Shown here: piece after piece, positions 13,601-25,194 of the stretch
How the letters are laid out: each line of letters starts with the position of its first letter
Numbering within the stretch: the first letter of the stretch is position 1
From: Tuctoria greenei
Lineage: Eukaryota > Streptophyta > Magnoliopsida > Poales > Poaceae
Direction of reading: 5' to 3'
Length of the DNA stretch: 64,000 bases
Assembly: GCA_036927565.1 (NCBI GenBank)
Contig: JAYESD010000001.1
Span: forward strand, 286,699,560-286,763,559
Translations under genes and position numbers: made by a program
Notes under the pieces: model-generated
Told to the model about the DNA's origin: nothing
Seen by the model: only the letters and a program-made list of their open reading frames with translations
Database searches by the model: none

Positions 13601-13844
13601 TATCTAGCAATTGTGAAACAGAAAGCAAGTTGTATTTCAAATTTTTGACAAGTGCCACATCCTTCAAAGTGTAGTGATCATTTACTCTAACCGAACCCTT
13701 AGCAATTATAGGAGTTGAAGAATTATCGGCAAAAGTAACATTCTCTACACATGACACAAAAGAGAGGGAGGAGAACCAATCTTTGTTACCGGTCATGTGG
13801 CGTGAGCAACCTGAATCCACAATCCAAATGTTCTCCTTCCTCAA
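10671..13844 (-). pseudogene. copia-2 pol remnant: protease, integrase, reverse transcriptase, RNase H
   Basis: Reading down the minus strand: the protease motif WIVDSGCSRHMTGNK (about 13820), GAG-pre-integrase (YFWHRRLGHVGFDHLMRV ... CSSCRHAKM, 13450-13310), integrase core with SDNGTEFKN and QQIGVVERKN (13060-12920), the variable linker, then RT (KARLVAQGFTQVEGLNFDET, QMDVKSAFLNG, YVDDIIFGCA near 11620) and RNase H (VFSDADFGGC, CDNTSAICIAKNP, ending near 10671). Breaks are a TGA at 13191 followed by a one-base frameshift near 13160, frame changes near 12790-12510, a TAG at 12066 and a TAG at 11760 inside the usual YGLKQAPRAWY motif. The 428-residue gag block upstream is in the same frame, separated by a TAG at 13854. 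Confidence 0.9.
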
Positions 13845-13853
13845 ACGTGTAAC

Positions 13854-16148
13854 CTACATAGAAGCACAATACATCGATGACTCAATATTGGGGTTAGTCA
13901 AAAGGCATTTAGGAATCCAGTACTGAGTCACGCGACATGCAGCAGGAAAAACACGCGAAAGCTGAGAAAAAACAGCAGGTTCATGAGTCAAAGTTTGAGA
14001 TTTTTTATTCTTAACTACTGATCTATAAGGTATTACTTGTGTAGCACAAAAATCAGTAGCTCCGAAGGCAAAAACGGAAGGTCCGGAGGTAAACTTTGAA
14101 TTTTTTTGACTCAAAACAGCAGGTTGTACATTTGGTTCAATATGTGCAGCAAATTTTGCATGAAAGTTATGAGATCTAGCAACCATTCTTTCCCTTTTCT
14201 GTTGTTTATCTAGTCTATAACAAAAATCTATGACATGACCATATCTACCACAGTAGGTACAATGAAATTTAACTTTGTGTTCATGTCTAGATGAGCAAAC
14301 AACATTTTTATTTGAAACCAAATGAGACAATACTCCTGCAGATTTGAAAACCACTTCTTTTTGTTTAGGAACTATTTGAATCAAACCACTTCCTAATGAC
14401 TTTACACTTTTAGGTGGATGTGCCTTAGCATGAGCATGAGAATCAAAACCTAAACCGGTTTTATCATTGCAAGACTTGGATGAATTCAGCAGCAAGTTTA
14501 GGTTTTTATTTCTGTTACAAAACCGATCAAATGTGTTATGCATGTTATCAAGTTTATTGGACAGATCAAGACACTTTTCACATGAAGTTTTTCCTTTTAA
14601 TTTGCAATTGGAACAATATTTAACTTCATGACAGCGTAAAGCATTGTTCAATATAGAGATTTCATTCATAGCATCTCGCAGTTTCTTATCAAGATCATCA
14701 CAACTAGAACAATGCAAATCAATTGTAGAACAAGAAGCATATTTTAAGTTTCCAATATTAAGTGCAGCAAGCTTTTTGTTCTTTTCAATTTCAAGTTCAA
14801 GTTTATCAAGTGTGGAGGTATGTGCACTTCTTAGGGAGGACAATTGTTCATATATTAAGTCACATGAGGAACAAGAATCATCACTAGGAATCAAGGATTT
14901 CAAACGATTAATTTCATATTCTAGTGACTCAATTTTAACAGCATTGTCCCTCAGCTTTTTGTCCTTTTTCTTAACAATAACAGTGGCACGAGAAATAGCA
15001 TCACACATTTCTTCGCAAGTAGGACATACCTCTTCATTGTCGCTGTTGTGTTCTGCCTCCTCCATACTTGATCTTGACTTGCCCGTCATGAAGCACAAGT
15101 TTGCCAAATCATCTTCATCATCATCACTTCCAATGTCCACGTCGCTTGAGCCAAGTTCCTAGAGTGCTGAGATAAAACTGCTCACCAATTGACGTCCTGT
15201 AAAACCCTTCTTTTTCTTCGTATCTTTTGCGGAGGAGTGCTTTGTTCTTATTTTCTTTTCATCCTGGGAAGTAGGATCTGAAAGGTTAGGGCAATCTGAA
15301 CGAAAATGTCCTGTCTTACCACATTCAAAGCATCGTTGAGGTCTGGAGCTTCCTCTCCTTCTAGTTCTCACATTTTGCAATGCTTTTGAGAACCGGATAG
15401 AGATGAGCGCTAGCTCCTCCTCTGGAAACTCATCAATCTGTTCAAGGGTTAGAGAGGACAGCAAAGCAAGTGTACCACAAGATGATGTTTGACCGGAGCT
15501 AGGCATGTCACGTTGAGAAACAAAAGCAATAGACTTGTTGGGGTTCTTACGTGAGATTATGTCAATTTCATGAGTTTTTAACTTGGAATATAGCACATCT
15601 AAAGTAAGTGAACTCATGACAGTAGATTCACGAATAGATGTGACTTTCATATCCCAAATTGACATATCTAATGCACTTAGCAATTGCCTAGCATTTTCAG
15701 CATCTGAAAAATTAACATTGACACTACACAAGTTGCTGAGAATCTTATTAAAGCGAGCAAAAAGGTCATCAATAGACTCACTGGGTTGCATCTTGAAGCA
15801 CATGTATTCTTTCTTGAACATGTCTTGCCTTACCTCTTTGATCGTGTTGGATCCTTCGTGGTAGTCACAAAGTGCTTTCCACACATCGTATGCAGATCGG
15901 AGGTGTGCAACACGGTCGAAGTCGCTTTGTGTTAATCCTTGTATGATCAAGTTCCGAGCCTTGTTGTTGTTGTCGACATCCCTCAGATTTGTAGCTGTAA
16001 CTTGATTGTTTGATGGCACTTTGTAAGGCTTGTATACCTTCTCCCATATTGCAAAGCCTTGTGCCTAGATGAAAGCCTCCATGCGTGCCTTCCAAACCTG
16101 AAAATCAATACCAGCGAACACATAAGGTTTGGTAGAGTACTTCTCCAT
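13854..16148 (-). pseudogene. copia-2 gag, long form with two zinc knuckles
   Basis: The first ATG of the frame is at 16148 (MEKYSTKPYVFAGIDF), 48 bp inside the PBS, a normal gag start. The frame continues to 13854 with two TAG codons on the way (16065-16067 and 15159-15161). The first block has the copia gag core (VWKALCDYHEGS, MFKKEYMCFKMQPSESI) and the zinc knuckle CFECGKTGHFRSDC near 15330. The second block is rich in charged, probably coiled-coil sequence (14600-15000) with several CxxC pairs and a second knuckle CTYCGRYGHVIDFC near 14250. A long, coiled-coil-bearing gag is typical of Sireviruses. The two TAG codons are single-base lesions; otherwise the frame is preserved over about 2.3 kb. 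Confidence 0.88.
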
Positions 16149-16195
16149 GATGATTAGTCAAAAACACGCGCAAATCACAAAGATTAGAGCACCGT

Positions 16196-16208
16196 GGCTC
16201 TCATACCA
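16196..16208 (-). other. copia-2 primer-binding site (initiator Met-tRNA type)
   Basis: The minus strand reads TGGTATGAGAGCC, two bases inside the 5' LTR end. It matches the standard plant copia PBS TGGTATCAGAGC with one difference. It fixes the element's orientation and shows which LTR is 5'. Confidence 0.88.
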
Positions 16209-16210
16209 AT

Positions 16211-17855
16211 TGTAGCATCAAAGAGCACGTGAAAAGCTACCAGAGGGGGTGAATGGTAGATTTAAAAATCTTACGCAGTAGAAACAATTAAACCCCAACC
16301 CCTTCGGCAGAAAAACGATCTATTAAAGAAATCGTGTGTGAGACTAATCTAAATGTGTTTAACCGTGACAAAAGTGATAGATATCAGAGAGAATAAAGTC
16401 ACTAAGACAACACAACAAGAATCACTCAAATCCGTCGAGAAAAACTCAAGTTATGATCAAAAGATCAAACAAAGGTCAATCTGCCCTATCCGAGAAAAAA
16501 AAAACAGTTTTGGAACACTGCAAAGAAACTCGTGTAGATCATAGACCACAAATCCAATGACCGTGAAATTTTGACAGATGAGATAATCAAGTTGTGAAGA
16601 CAAGCCAAAAAGAATCACATCAATTGGATCTGTAAAACTCGAGTTATGATAAAACCACCGACGAAAGGTAGTGCTGTCCAGAAACTCGATGAGTAAAACT
16701 TGTCTGGAACAAGTCGGACGAACAAGCCACAAAAGTTCCTTCAAACTACGAAATTTATTCAATAGAACACAATAGGAACAGTCCCAAAGTCGTGCACCAC
16801 GAGCTCTGGGCTCCCTTGCTTATATAACCAGCTCGAAAGCCAACTCAACTCAAATCAGGAACCTAATCCTACTCTGTTCACGAATTGTAACTTTCCATAA
16901 CTGCTTAGGATTCTTCTATACGCAGATAGAAGCAATCTTAAGATTTCCAAACACCTTAGGAACGTATCCCACATTCCTAAACAACTCAAATTCGTGACCC
17001 ACACGAAATCCTATCATAACCAACTCAAATCTTTCCATATTTGAGTCAAACCCGACTCAGCCGCAGCCTGAGTCCATAACCTAGTCGGTTGGACCTTTCC
17101 GACCAACTCTTTACGTCCACATCTCTTCATCACGTCTCGGAACCATGTAGCCACATCCATGCACTCCTTGCACATGTGCAAACATCTTCCAATGACTTCC
17201 ACGATACCTTCACATGCATTGTTCTTGATTCAATCATGTTGCGCAACCTCCTGATCAGCTCAACCACAATTCCTCCTGAATTTGGTTGTTGGAACCGCAT
17301 CTCCTCCCTGAGACTAGTCCAATGGATCCCAACACCAGCCATGTCTTGAACTCAAACAACACCTGCACATGAATAAACAACCAATCCATACGAGCCCAAG
17401 TCCTCAACTTGACTCAAGTTAGTTCCGAACACAACACCTTACGTGAGAACCTCACATAAGCATGTTGCAAAAACACAATATCATTCATGTCAACCAAAAA
17501 CGCACCAAAGACTTAGCAAATGAATACTAAGCAATCTTTCCAGAGATGTAAAGCAAGCATGAAACATTGCAAATGAAAAGCAGAAGCACTGCAGTCAAGT
17601 TTTGGACATTGCCAGAGCAAATCGGACCTTGAGCCAGAGCTAACAAAAGCTAGTAGAACCTAGCACCAGAACTTATCAAAACTAGTATAACCAAGCTCCC
17701 GCCGGAGGTTACAAAACTAGTAGGACCTAGCGTTGGAGCTAACCAGAACTAGTCGGACCTTAATAAAAAGGTGTTTTGGTAATATTCAAAACTTTTATCG
17801 TCAAAGCAAGTGTATTCACTGCAAGCCAATGTATTCAGCACACATAGGTCTTACA
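16211..17855 (-). repeat. copia-2 5' LTR
   Basis: It is the partner of 8018-9662 with the same ends and the same length to within one base. Differences are scattered substitutions and short indels (for example near 16250 and 16570), more than between the LTRs of the copia at 37553, so this insertion is older. On the minus strand a TATAAG motif near 16820 is a plausible LTR promoter TATA box; that is inference. Confidence 0.92.
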
Positions 17856-19426
17856 ATACGTATTTGCGCTAGAGAGTGCCGCGGAGGATCTACAGCACCA
17901 AGAGTCTGAAGGCTTTGACCCTAATCAACCGCAAGAGCAAGAGCAAGGCAAGTGTCCTTGAAGCATATTGATCCTATTTTGAAATAAATGTTTTATTTGC
18001 AAAATTGCATGCTTGTGTCAATTTGATGGGAAATCCTATGGTAGGAAGTTTACTAGCTTTGTTAAACCACCCTTGTCACCTGGAATATATGGTAGAGAGT
18101 TAGGAAGGGCTTTTTACCTTTTTGCTTCGCTTAATCAACTGGGATGGGAAAACAAATATACCACTAAACATAATTATGCATGGATGAGATTATGGTAAAC
18201 ATGAACTGGTTAATATGATATGGTATTGGGTGATCTAAGCAAGCCTGGTATATGGATGGGTTGGATGTATGGTGGATTACTTGCTTTAGATCAAAGGACC
18301 GATTCGTGGAGCGACCATCCAAGATTTACAGTGCCACCACGAGGCCAAGTATGGGTGCGGCGTAGCTGATTAATTAGGGCTTTGCCAGTGCTATTTGGAC
18401 CATTAAGGATGCTTGGGGAAGGGGTAGTTGGATTGGGCTTGTTGATGATTGGTGGGACTATCCTGGGATCCGAACGGCTCAAGAGAGGGCCCTTGGTTGA
18501 AGATGTGCTCAGTTGGAGACATCGCCACCGGTGAAACCTCAGTAGGGTCTAAATAGGCTAGTAATCCCTTTGTAAAGGCTATTTTGCGATCTCTTGGCCA
18601 CACACTGACGGAAGTGTGAGACGAGATAATAGAGGTTCTAGTCATCGAAAGGTGATGAAATCACAAACACGTGGGTAAAGTGGTACAAACTCTGCAGAGT
18701 ATTAAAACTATCATGATAGCCGTGCTCCCGGTTATGAGCAACCTGGACCCTCACATGATTAGAGGAAAATTAGGATTTTGGAATGGTTATGGTTGGTATG
18801 ATGGTTATGGATGGTTATGAATTGAATTCTGGTATTGAATATGGATATTGGCATATGATGATGGACATGGAATATGGACTGGTACTATGATTTTAATTAT
18901 GGTTTATGATGGGTTTACTTCACATACATATAATATATTGCTTTTCAAATGTTTTTATGTACTTTTCAGCACTTAACCATTATTATTGTCATCATTTGAA
19001 TCAGCCACATGTCATACTTTCCACACTTGCTGAGTACGACATGTACTCACTCTTGCAATCGCCCCCCCAACAGTTGCAGGTCAGGATTGGGAGTTTAATG
19101 GCGATAATGCGGAGTTCTATGTCGTGTCTACCGTCAGCTTGCCTGTGGTGTTGATTGGAGCTGCGCTATACCCTATTGCTTATGATGCCTAGCTGTTTAG
19201 TTTGCTTATTTAGTTTGTTTCCGCTGCATTAGTTGAACTTGTCATTAATATTCATTAGAGCTTGTATTCGAGGATAATATGGTTTGTTTAATAAAATTTG
19301 GTTAATTAATCTTGTTCTGTGGTAATTTTCTGTATACTCTTTTGTGAATGCACTCGTGTATGTGTGTTGAACATCCTGGGCACACATATGCGTTAGCTTG
19401 GTTCATTTTCAGAACCGGGCGTGACA
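17856..19426 (+). repeat. gypsy-1 3' LTR, second part
   Basis: It continues the LTR interrupted at 8017. From 17860 to about 18565 it matches 3073-3777 of the truncated 5' LTR. From there to 19426 (AGAACCGGGCGTGACA) it is the portion missing from the 5' copy, and it matches the reverse complement of 48502-49300 in gypsy-2. It is followed by the target duplication CTATT. No gene is present. Confidence 0.92.
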
Positions 19427-19431
19427 CTATT

Positions 19432-20166
19432 TTCTAAATAAATACCTTCGAATATATACGAATGGGTTAGGCATTTCTTCCCTCGTGACCACGGACTAGT
19501 CTGTGGTTACCCAGACTAGTCCGCCAATGCAGACTAGTCCGCAGAGCGCCGTTAGTCCGGACTAGTCCGGAAGACCACGGACTAGTCCGATATAGCCTCT
19601 GGAAAAGTTTGGACTAGTCCGATCATTTTCGGACTTGTCCGATTTTTCGTGTCCATAACCCTAGCCGCCGCCAAACCCTAATTTCCTCACCCCCACACTT
19701 GCCTCAAGCCTTCTCTCTCCGCGCTCGAGCTCCCCAAGGCGATTCCTTGATTCCACCATCAAAACTTTGCAAGTTTGTGTGGAAATTGATCTTCTTCGCA
19801 TAGGCATATAATTTCATGGACGTGGCCGGCCTTCAACACCCTCCTCTCCGAGATTCAAGCAATTTTTTGGTAATTTTTTTCCCAAACCCTAGAAATCTCC
19901 ATTTTATTCATTGTTGATCGAATAGCCTAGCATCTCTCACCATATACATGCTTCTTTGATGTATTACATTGATGCTAAGCTAGTTATGCATTAGAAATCA
20001 CCATTTGTCTTGTTGTTTAGGTTTTTGAGGATGAATACCGGACTAGTCCGTGCCTGAACACCGGACTTGTCCGATTTCTCTGAACTCAACCCTAAACTTT
20101 TAATTCCTCAATGCAATTCCTTGTCATCCATTCTCATCCATACCTTGTACAATCCATTCACAGGGC
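19432..20166 (+). other. copia-1 interval between pol and the downstream ORF, with palindromes
   Basis: No coding sequence is seen. There are several copies of CGGACTAGTCCG or close variants at 19490-19650 and again at 20038-20072. The 55 bp from about 19597 to 19651 align without gaps to the gypsy-1 LTR at about 2234-2288, with roughly 8 mismatches by eye. This links a Copia and a Gypsy element at a point where no shared sequence would be expected. Confidence 0.75.
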
Positions 20167-21723
20167 ATGTCGAACTCTCACGACGAAGTTTCCGACTTCG
20201 AAGCCAAGATGGAACAAGAAGCCCTGCTTCGATCCTCGACGGACCAAAGCAAGAAGCGCCCTTCCAAGCTAGCCCCCTCTCCTCCTCAGTCTCAAAAGAG
20301 GGTGGCTCGACGAAAGATGCCTGCTTCTAGGGCTTCTACTGGTGGTGGCCCTAGCTCGGCGAGTGCTCGCCTAGAAAAAGGGAATGGAAAAGGGATCGCG
20401 ACGGGCTAGATTGGCCCTCTAAAGATGTCAGCTCCGAAGAAAGGGGCTCGGGATCCCACAGAGGAAAGGTTCAATGGGAAGGGCAGTGACTCAGTGGCTA
20501 AGTTCCGAAATGTTTATTGCTACAGCCGTCTGAAGCAAGCTGCCGATGGAAGATTTTGGAGCAATTTTCATGCAGATTTCTACAAGTCTGTATACCTCCC
20601 AATGAAGACACCTGTAGTGCGCAGCCAATGGATCGATTGGGCGCATTTTGAGAAGAAGCGAAGCTCACCGTTTGTTGAAGTGGTGGAGGCAATCGAGAGG
20701 CATGGCCTGAAGGATCTCTTTGCCTTCAGGAACAATTGGAATGATGAGGTCATCGTGTAGTTCTTTGCGACTTGCCATTTCTCAAGTGACGAGGAAGAGA
20801 GTGTGACTTGGATGACTCACGGATCCAAGTACAGTATAACTTATGAAGAATTTGCAAGACTGCTACACCTTGGCACCTCAAGCCATGACAACTTCATCAT
20901 CCACAACATAGGTGTCATTTAGAAGGACAAGATGAAGTTCCTCTATGAGCCCAACTCCAAGTTCAATCCCCCTTCTACAAAGAACATGAAGCCTTTCTTT
21001 GTGGTCTTGAACAGAGTCCTGAGGAAGACAATTGCCCCCAAGGATGGGGATGCTGGGGGTGTGCAGGGTTATCTCCGGACCTTGATGAGGGTCATAAGCA
21101 AGGGCCGCAAGTTTGATGTGGTTGACTATATTTGGAACGATATGGTCAACATCTCTTGCACACCCAACAGGTCATGTGGCTATGCTCCTTATCTGATGTT
21201 CATGATTGAGAAGGTCACTCGCATCAAATTCGTCAAAGATGTGGAGCACCTTCCCTTGAGGCCCCAGATGCCTCAAAGGCCAAGCATACAGGCTACTCCA
21301 TCATCGGCCTCCAGCCCTGAGGCTCCAGCGGGAGCCAGTGCAGGTGCTAGAGCTGTCCCTGCCACTAGGGCAGCTCCTCAAAAGGGATCTGCAAGTGGCA
21401 TCTTCATGTACCTGGCTGCTATCTTTGCCTCCTGCAGAAAGGCCGAGGTGAAGGCCCACAAGCTTAACAAAAGAGGAAAGGAAGACATGAAGTATGGCAA
21501 GGAAAATGTGAAGCAAATTTTTCAAAAATTGGAGATCGAACCCATTAGATCTCCAGTAATCTATGAAGATTCTGATTTTCACTACACCGAGCTCGGGCCC
21601 TTGACTCCCTCCGAGCTTGCCTATTTTGGCATTGGGGGCTCGAGTGGCTCCGTTCCTCCTCCTCCTCCTCATCAGCCCGAAGATGAAGATGAAGACGATG
21701 AGAGGACCGACAGCGAGGTTTGA
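20167..21723 (+). pseudogene. copia-1 extra downstream ORF (plant transposon/env-like position)
   Basis: This is one continuous frame of 518 codons from ATG at 20167 to the stop at 21721-21723, interrupted only by three in-frame TAG codons (20407, 20758, 20920) and no frameshift. The N-terminus is low-complexity and basic (SKKRPSK, RRKMPASR). The middle block resembles the putative plant transposon-protein family found downstream of pol in some Sireviruses: FVEVVEAIERHGLKDLF, then TWMTHGSKYSITYEEFARLL. The C-terminus has proline runs and an acidic tail (EDEDEDDERTDSEV). It lies between the palindrome interval and the polypurine tract, in the position where envelope-like ORFs occur in this lineage. 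No signal peptide or membrane segment is obvious, so an envelope role is not supported. The function is unknown. Confidence 0.7.
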
Positions 21724-22206
21724 AGACTTTAGGTCCCTCCTCTTCTTCTTTTTGGTGTCTTGATGCCAAAGGGGGAGAGATTGAGGGGGAGTCTTAGGTC
21801 TTAGGTTTTAGGTCTTAGCTGTAGGATGCGAGGAGAGCTTCTTTTTATGCTTTTTGTCTATTTTGTGGTTTGTAAAACTTTTAATATTCTCTTATGATAC
21901 TTATGGTCCTGTGATGCAATGCTTTGAACTTCTTGTGAAGTAATTGATGAAATCTGTGATTTTGCTCCTAGAATGACATATATGCTTGTTGTTGGTGTGT
22001 TAATGTCAATTATGTCATTCTCATCATGATTATTATTTCTATACACTTAGTTATGCATCCAACCATAAAGAATGGACATATGGATCATGTTTTCATTGCT
22101 TAATGTATTTTAAACTCATATGTGCATACTTTATGAAAATCTCAACTTTTTATCATATTTTGTGAAATCTCAATTGGTTGTCATCAATCACCAAACAGGG
22201 GGAGAT

Positions 22207-23766
22207 TGAAAGTGCATCTAGGAATCCCTTGTGGGTTTTGGATGATTTATGACAAGCAAACGAGATCCTAACCACTTTATTGAGATAAGCACAGGTTTTA
22301 ATGAGAAAACAGCAAAGAGCCAAAAAGAAGGGAGAATGAGGAGCAATGTGGAAAAGAGCTCAAGGAACAAGTGTAGTAGATCATTGTGTATGGAGTGTGT
22401 TAAGGAAACACACCCCAAGAACTCAAACACAAATACACACACACACACATTGCACAAATCTATACAGGATCGGACTAGTCCGACTGACATCGGACTAGTC
22501 CGATATCTTTCTGCACAAGATGGGACAAGTCCGATATCACCACGGACTAGTCCGATATCTCTCTGACTAGAATTGGACTAGTCCTCCCCAGTGCGTACTA
22601 GTCCTCAAAACACTTCACAAGTTGCACAAAATCGGACAAGTCCGATCACACCACGGACTAGTCCGATATCATTCTGATGAAAATCGGACAAGTCCGACAT
22701 TGGCACGGACTAGTCCGAAAACCCTCTGACCTAAATCGGATAAGTCCTCCAAGTGCGGACTTGTCATCCAATTCACTTAGGATTTCACTGATCCGGACAA
22801 GTCCGATGATTATTAGACTAGTCCGAAGATTTCCAGAAGCGAAATCGGACAAGTCTGCTCCTAGCCGGACTAGTCCGATATTTCGGGACACTTAGGGTTT
22901 ACTACTCGCAGCACACCGGACTAGTCCGGTGTCCACCACGGACTAGTCCGATATTCCTAAACCCTAACAGTCACTTTTAGAAACCCCATATAAATAGATG
23001 TGCACGGCCCAACTTTAATCTCACTCGACCCCCTGCGCCGTCACACCTCCCAAGAGCCTCAAAAACACATCTTTCCACGAAATCAAAAGCCACAAAGATC
23101 AATCCATTGAGGATACACTTTGGAACATTGGAGAGACACGACTCATCACTCATTGAGCTCTTGGTTTGATTCCCTAACACACTCCTGTGATTTTCATTGT
23201 AATCTTTCGAGTGTGTTCTTGGTGGAGTTCTTGTTGTAATCTAGGGGAGCCCTCAACGTGTGAGAAGGCCCCTTGAATTTGTTTATTTACCCTTTGTGAT
23301 AAGTGAAGAGGATTGGCCTTCTTGGCGATCCGACGAGGGTATGGTTGGAGAAGACCCGGTCCTTTTGTGGACTCCTCAACGTGGATGTAGGTTGCCTCTG
23401 TGGGAACCGAACCACAGAATAAATTGCTTGTGTTCTTACTTTGCGTTCATCGTCCTTATACATCATATCAATCTAGGGTTTCAATCAATATTGCTTACTT
23501 TACGTTGAAACATTAAATATAAGATTGACTTGTGGTATACCCTAGTTCATAATCGTGTAACACTTCAACTACAAGTATATTTCCGCTACATATATCCTAG
23601 AATCAAATTAATCGATCAAACTTGATTAACCTAGTCGGTGCACACCGGACTAGTCCGCACTTGATCGGACTAGTCTGATATCTCAAGTTTTGATCTGGTT
23701 GTTAAGTGTTGCAGGTTCCGACAAAATTCAAAAAGGCCTATTCACCCCCCCCCCCTCTAGGCCACA
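22207..23766 (+). repeat. copia-1 3' LTR, rich in CGGACWAGTCCG motifs
   Basis: It starts TGAAAGTGCATCTAGG directly after the polypurine tract CAGGGGGAGAT and ends CCTCTAGGCCACA. Between 22460 and 22960, and again near 23640-23690, it holds many copies of CGGACTAGTCCG and CGGACAAGTCCG. A CA-repeat lies at 22437-22450. A TATAAATA motif at 22990-22997 is a good LTR promoter candidate, downstream of the palindrome array. The CACTA element resumes at 23767. Confidence 0.88.
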
Positions 23767-25107
23767 TTCAATAAGTGTTAGTACGAATAGTATATTATGA
23801 ATATATAAATATAAGTTACATATACTTACCATGCGTTTAGCTAAACGCAAATGGTTATCTTGGTCGTGCCTACTCTTCCCCTCGACCCCTCTGCACTCTC
23901 GAGCCTTCCCGGACTTAGCCTTAAATTCATCGCTAGCCCAGTACCAACAAAGGGCCCGAAATGCATTGGACCGACCCTGCAGCCAGCTCATGTGACCCTG
24001 CACATAGTTGTAGATCGTTAAAAATACCATTGTGGAAATTATCAGAAAAATATTAACTACACCCCCATGTACATGTGTGTATTCCTCCTCTGTCAGGTGC
24101 CTCTAGCTCTCCTGCCAGAAGTGTAGCACGTGGTGCTGGTTCGCCTTCAAGTGCTCATTGATAATTTGAGTACGAGCGTTTGACAAAGCTTGTCGAAGCG
24201 CCTTGGCAGCGTTATAGTGAAACACTCTCCTCGCATCCTCAAACATGCGAGGGACGTTCGGGTCCTCTATATTATACCTTGCCTGTGATAAGGAATATAT
24301 TAAAGAGATGTTCATTAAAAGAGTTTAAGAGTTAAAACTTAGAAACTTTATTTAACATACTTACCATAAAATCGGCCCATACGGCCTCCTGAAGGTTGTC
24401 GTGCTCCTGGTGATGGACGCGTGCGTAGTACTCCCACGAAAGAGCAGGCACTCCGTTGATGACCCCGGGATAGTGCAAACGCATTAAGGACCTGAGGACA
24501 CCGTTAACCGTTCTGTGGTGTCTCTCACCGGTGAAAGGCGCATCGTACCAAACCCTGCAAGATATTTATTTATTCATTACTTAAGTAGCAAAAAGAAAAC
24601 TAGAATTGTACACTACGATTTTATTACTTGTCTCCGACCGGACGAAGCACAATCCTCTGTGAAGGGACCGCAGGAGGACTGAAAAACTGAGTCCTCCTCG
24701 TCCTCCGCGTCTGCTAGGGCGCCACGTCAGGTGACCCAGAAGGCACGTCACCAGCCGAGTCAAATGGCTCAGGAACAGAAGGCTCGCCAGCCGAGGGCAG
24801 ATTGGCCGAGGGCTGACTCACCGAAAGGTAGCCAAGATCAACTGGTGTCGTAGCCTCTGAGTCAGTCGGTGATGACTACAAAATTCAAATGATTCATAAG
24901 TAAGTTTAATTCGAAATTAAATTTGAAGAATTTGTCAAAAATGAGTGAAATTTACCCGTGACGAAGCTTTAGAGCTGCTCAGAACGTGCCTAAGTAGCTG
25001 AGAGTGTCTGCTCCCAGTTGACGAGGCACCAGCGAAAGCGTCCTCAGGTCTACAGGGGTAGAACCCCCTCGTTGGCGGCACCTTCTTACCCTTCTTTGAC
25101 ACCATCC
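23767..25107 (-). pseudogene. CACTA second gene, Transposase_24-like, truncated
   Basis: The first exon begins with ATG at 25107 (MVSKKGKKVPPTRGFYP) and probably splices at about 24956. Later blocks carry the family signature: RVWYDAPFTGERHH near 24550, the conserved MFEDARRVFHYNAAKALRQA near 24230, and LCWYWASDEFKAKSGKARE near 23930, which matches the usual WASPEFQ..S..A..NR core of the Ptta/En/Spm family. A TAG interrupts the second exon near 24720. The 3' end is cut off by the copia-1 LTR at 23766. In related elements this product is thought to be a DNA-binding partner of the transposase. Exon borders are approximate. Confidence 0.8.
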
Positions 25108-25194
25108 TGTTTTAATAAATAATCAGTAAATATGAAAATAATATATACAAAATTCATGTTACTATCTTCAAGAAAATGTTACTTGTAATCACTT

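Larger units (their letters stand above)
8018..17855 (-). mobile_element. Sirevirus-like Ty1-copia retrotransposon (copia-2) inserted in the gypsy-1 LTR
   Basis: The two LTRs are 8018-9662 and 16211-17855 (about 1645 bp each, TG...CA ends). The internal region reads on the minus strand: primer-binding site at 16196-16208 next to the 5' LTR, gag from 16148, pol down to 10671, then several polypurine tracts ending at 9663 beside the 3' LTR. The host LTR is continuous across the insertion when compared with the uninterrupted 5' LTR at 3050-3090. No clean 5-bp target duplication remains (AGACA left, ATACG right). A long gag with two zinc knuckles, repeated polypurine tracts and YVDDIIFG fit the Sirevirus lineage. 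The coding region carries many stops, so the element is dead. Confidence 0.93.
1830..19426 (+). mobile_element. Ty3-gypsy retrotransposon (gypsy-1, Tekay/Del-like), itself interrupted
   Basis: The termini are TGTAACACCC at 1830 and GCGTGACA ending at 19426, flanked by a perfect 5-bp target duplication CTATT (1825-1829 and 19427-19431). The element has a truncated 5' LTR (1830-3777), degenerate pol (3778-6778), a polypurine tract AAGGGGGTAGG just before the 3' LTR, and a 3' LTR split by a second retrotransposon (6774-8017 plus 17856-19426, about 2.8 kb when rejoined). The end of the 5' LTR, the primer-binding site, gag and protease are missing through one internal deletion at about 3777. A second copy of the same family is at 48502 onward on the minus strand. 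The chromodomain-like pol C-terminus suggests the Tekay/Del chromovirus clade; that assignment is inference. Confidence 0.93.
1..23766 (+). mobile_element. Sirevirus-like Ty1-copia retrotransposon (copia-1), interrupted
   Basis: The window starts inside this element. Its own sequence is 1-1829 and 19432-23766; the stretch between is a gypsy insertion. The parts in order are the end of pol (reverse transcriptase, RNase H), a non-coding interval, an extra downstream reading frame at 20167-21723, polypurine tracts (AAAGGGGGAGAGA near 21770 and CAGGGGGAGAT just before the LTR) and one LTR at 22207-23766. An extra gene after pol and repeated polypurine tracts are known Sirevirus traits, as is an LTR starting TGAAAGTGCATC. 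The rejoined sequence is collinear across the gypsy insertion, since the 5-bp target CTATT is present on both sides. The 5' LTR lies outside the window. It is inserted in a CACTA element that resumes at 23767. Confidence 0.85.

Noticed and set aside
8013..17860. Target-site duplication for copia-2
   Set aside because: The flanking five bases (AGACA and ATACG) do not match, so I do not claim one, although the LTR ends are clear.
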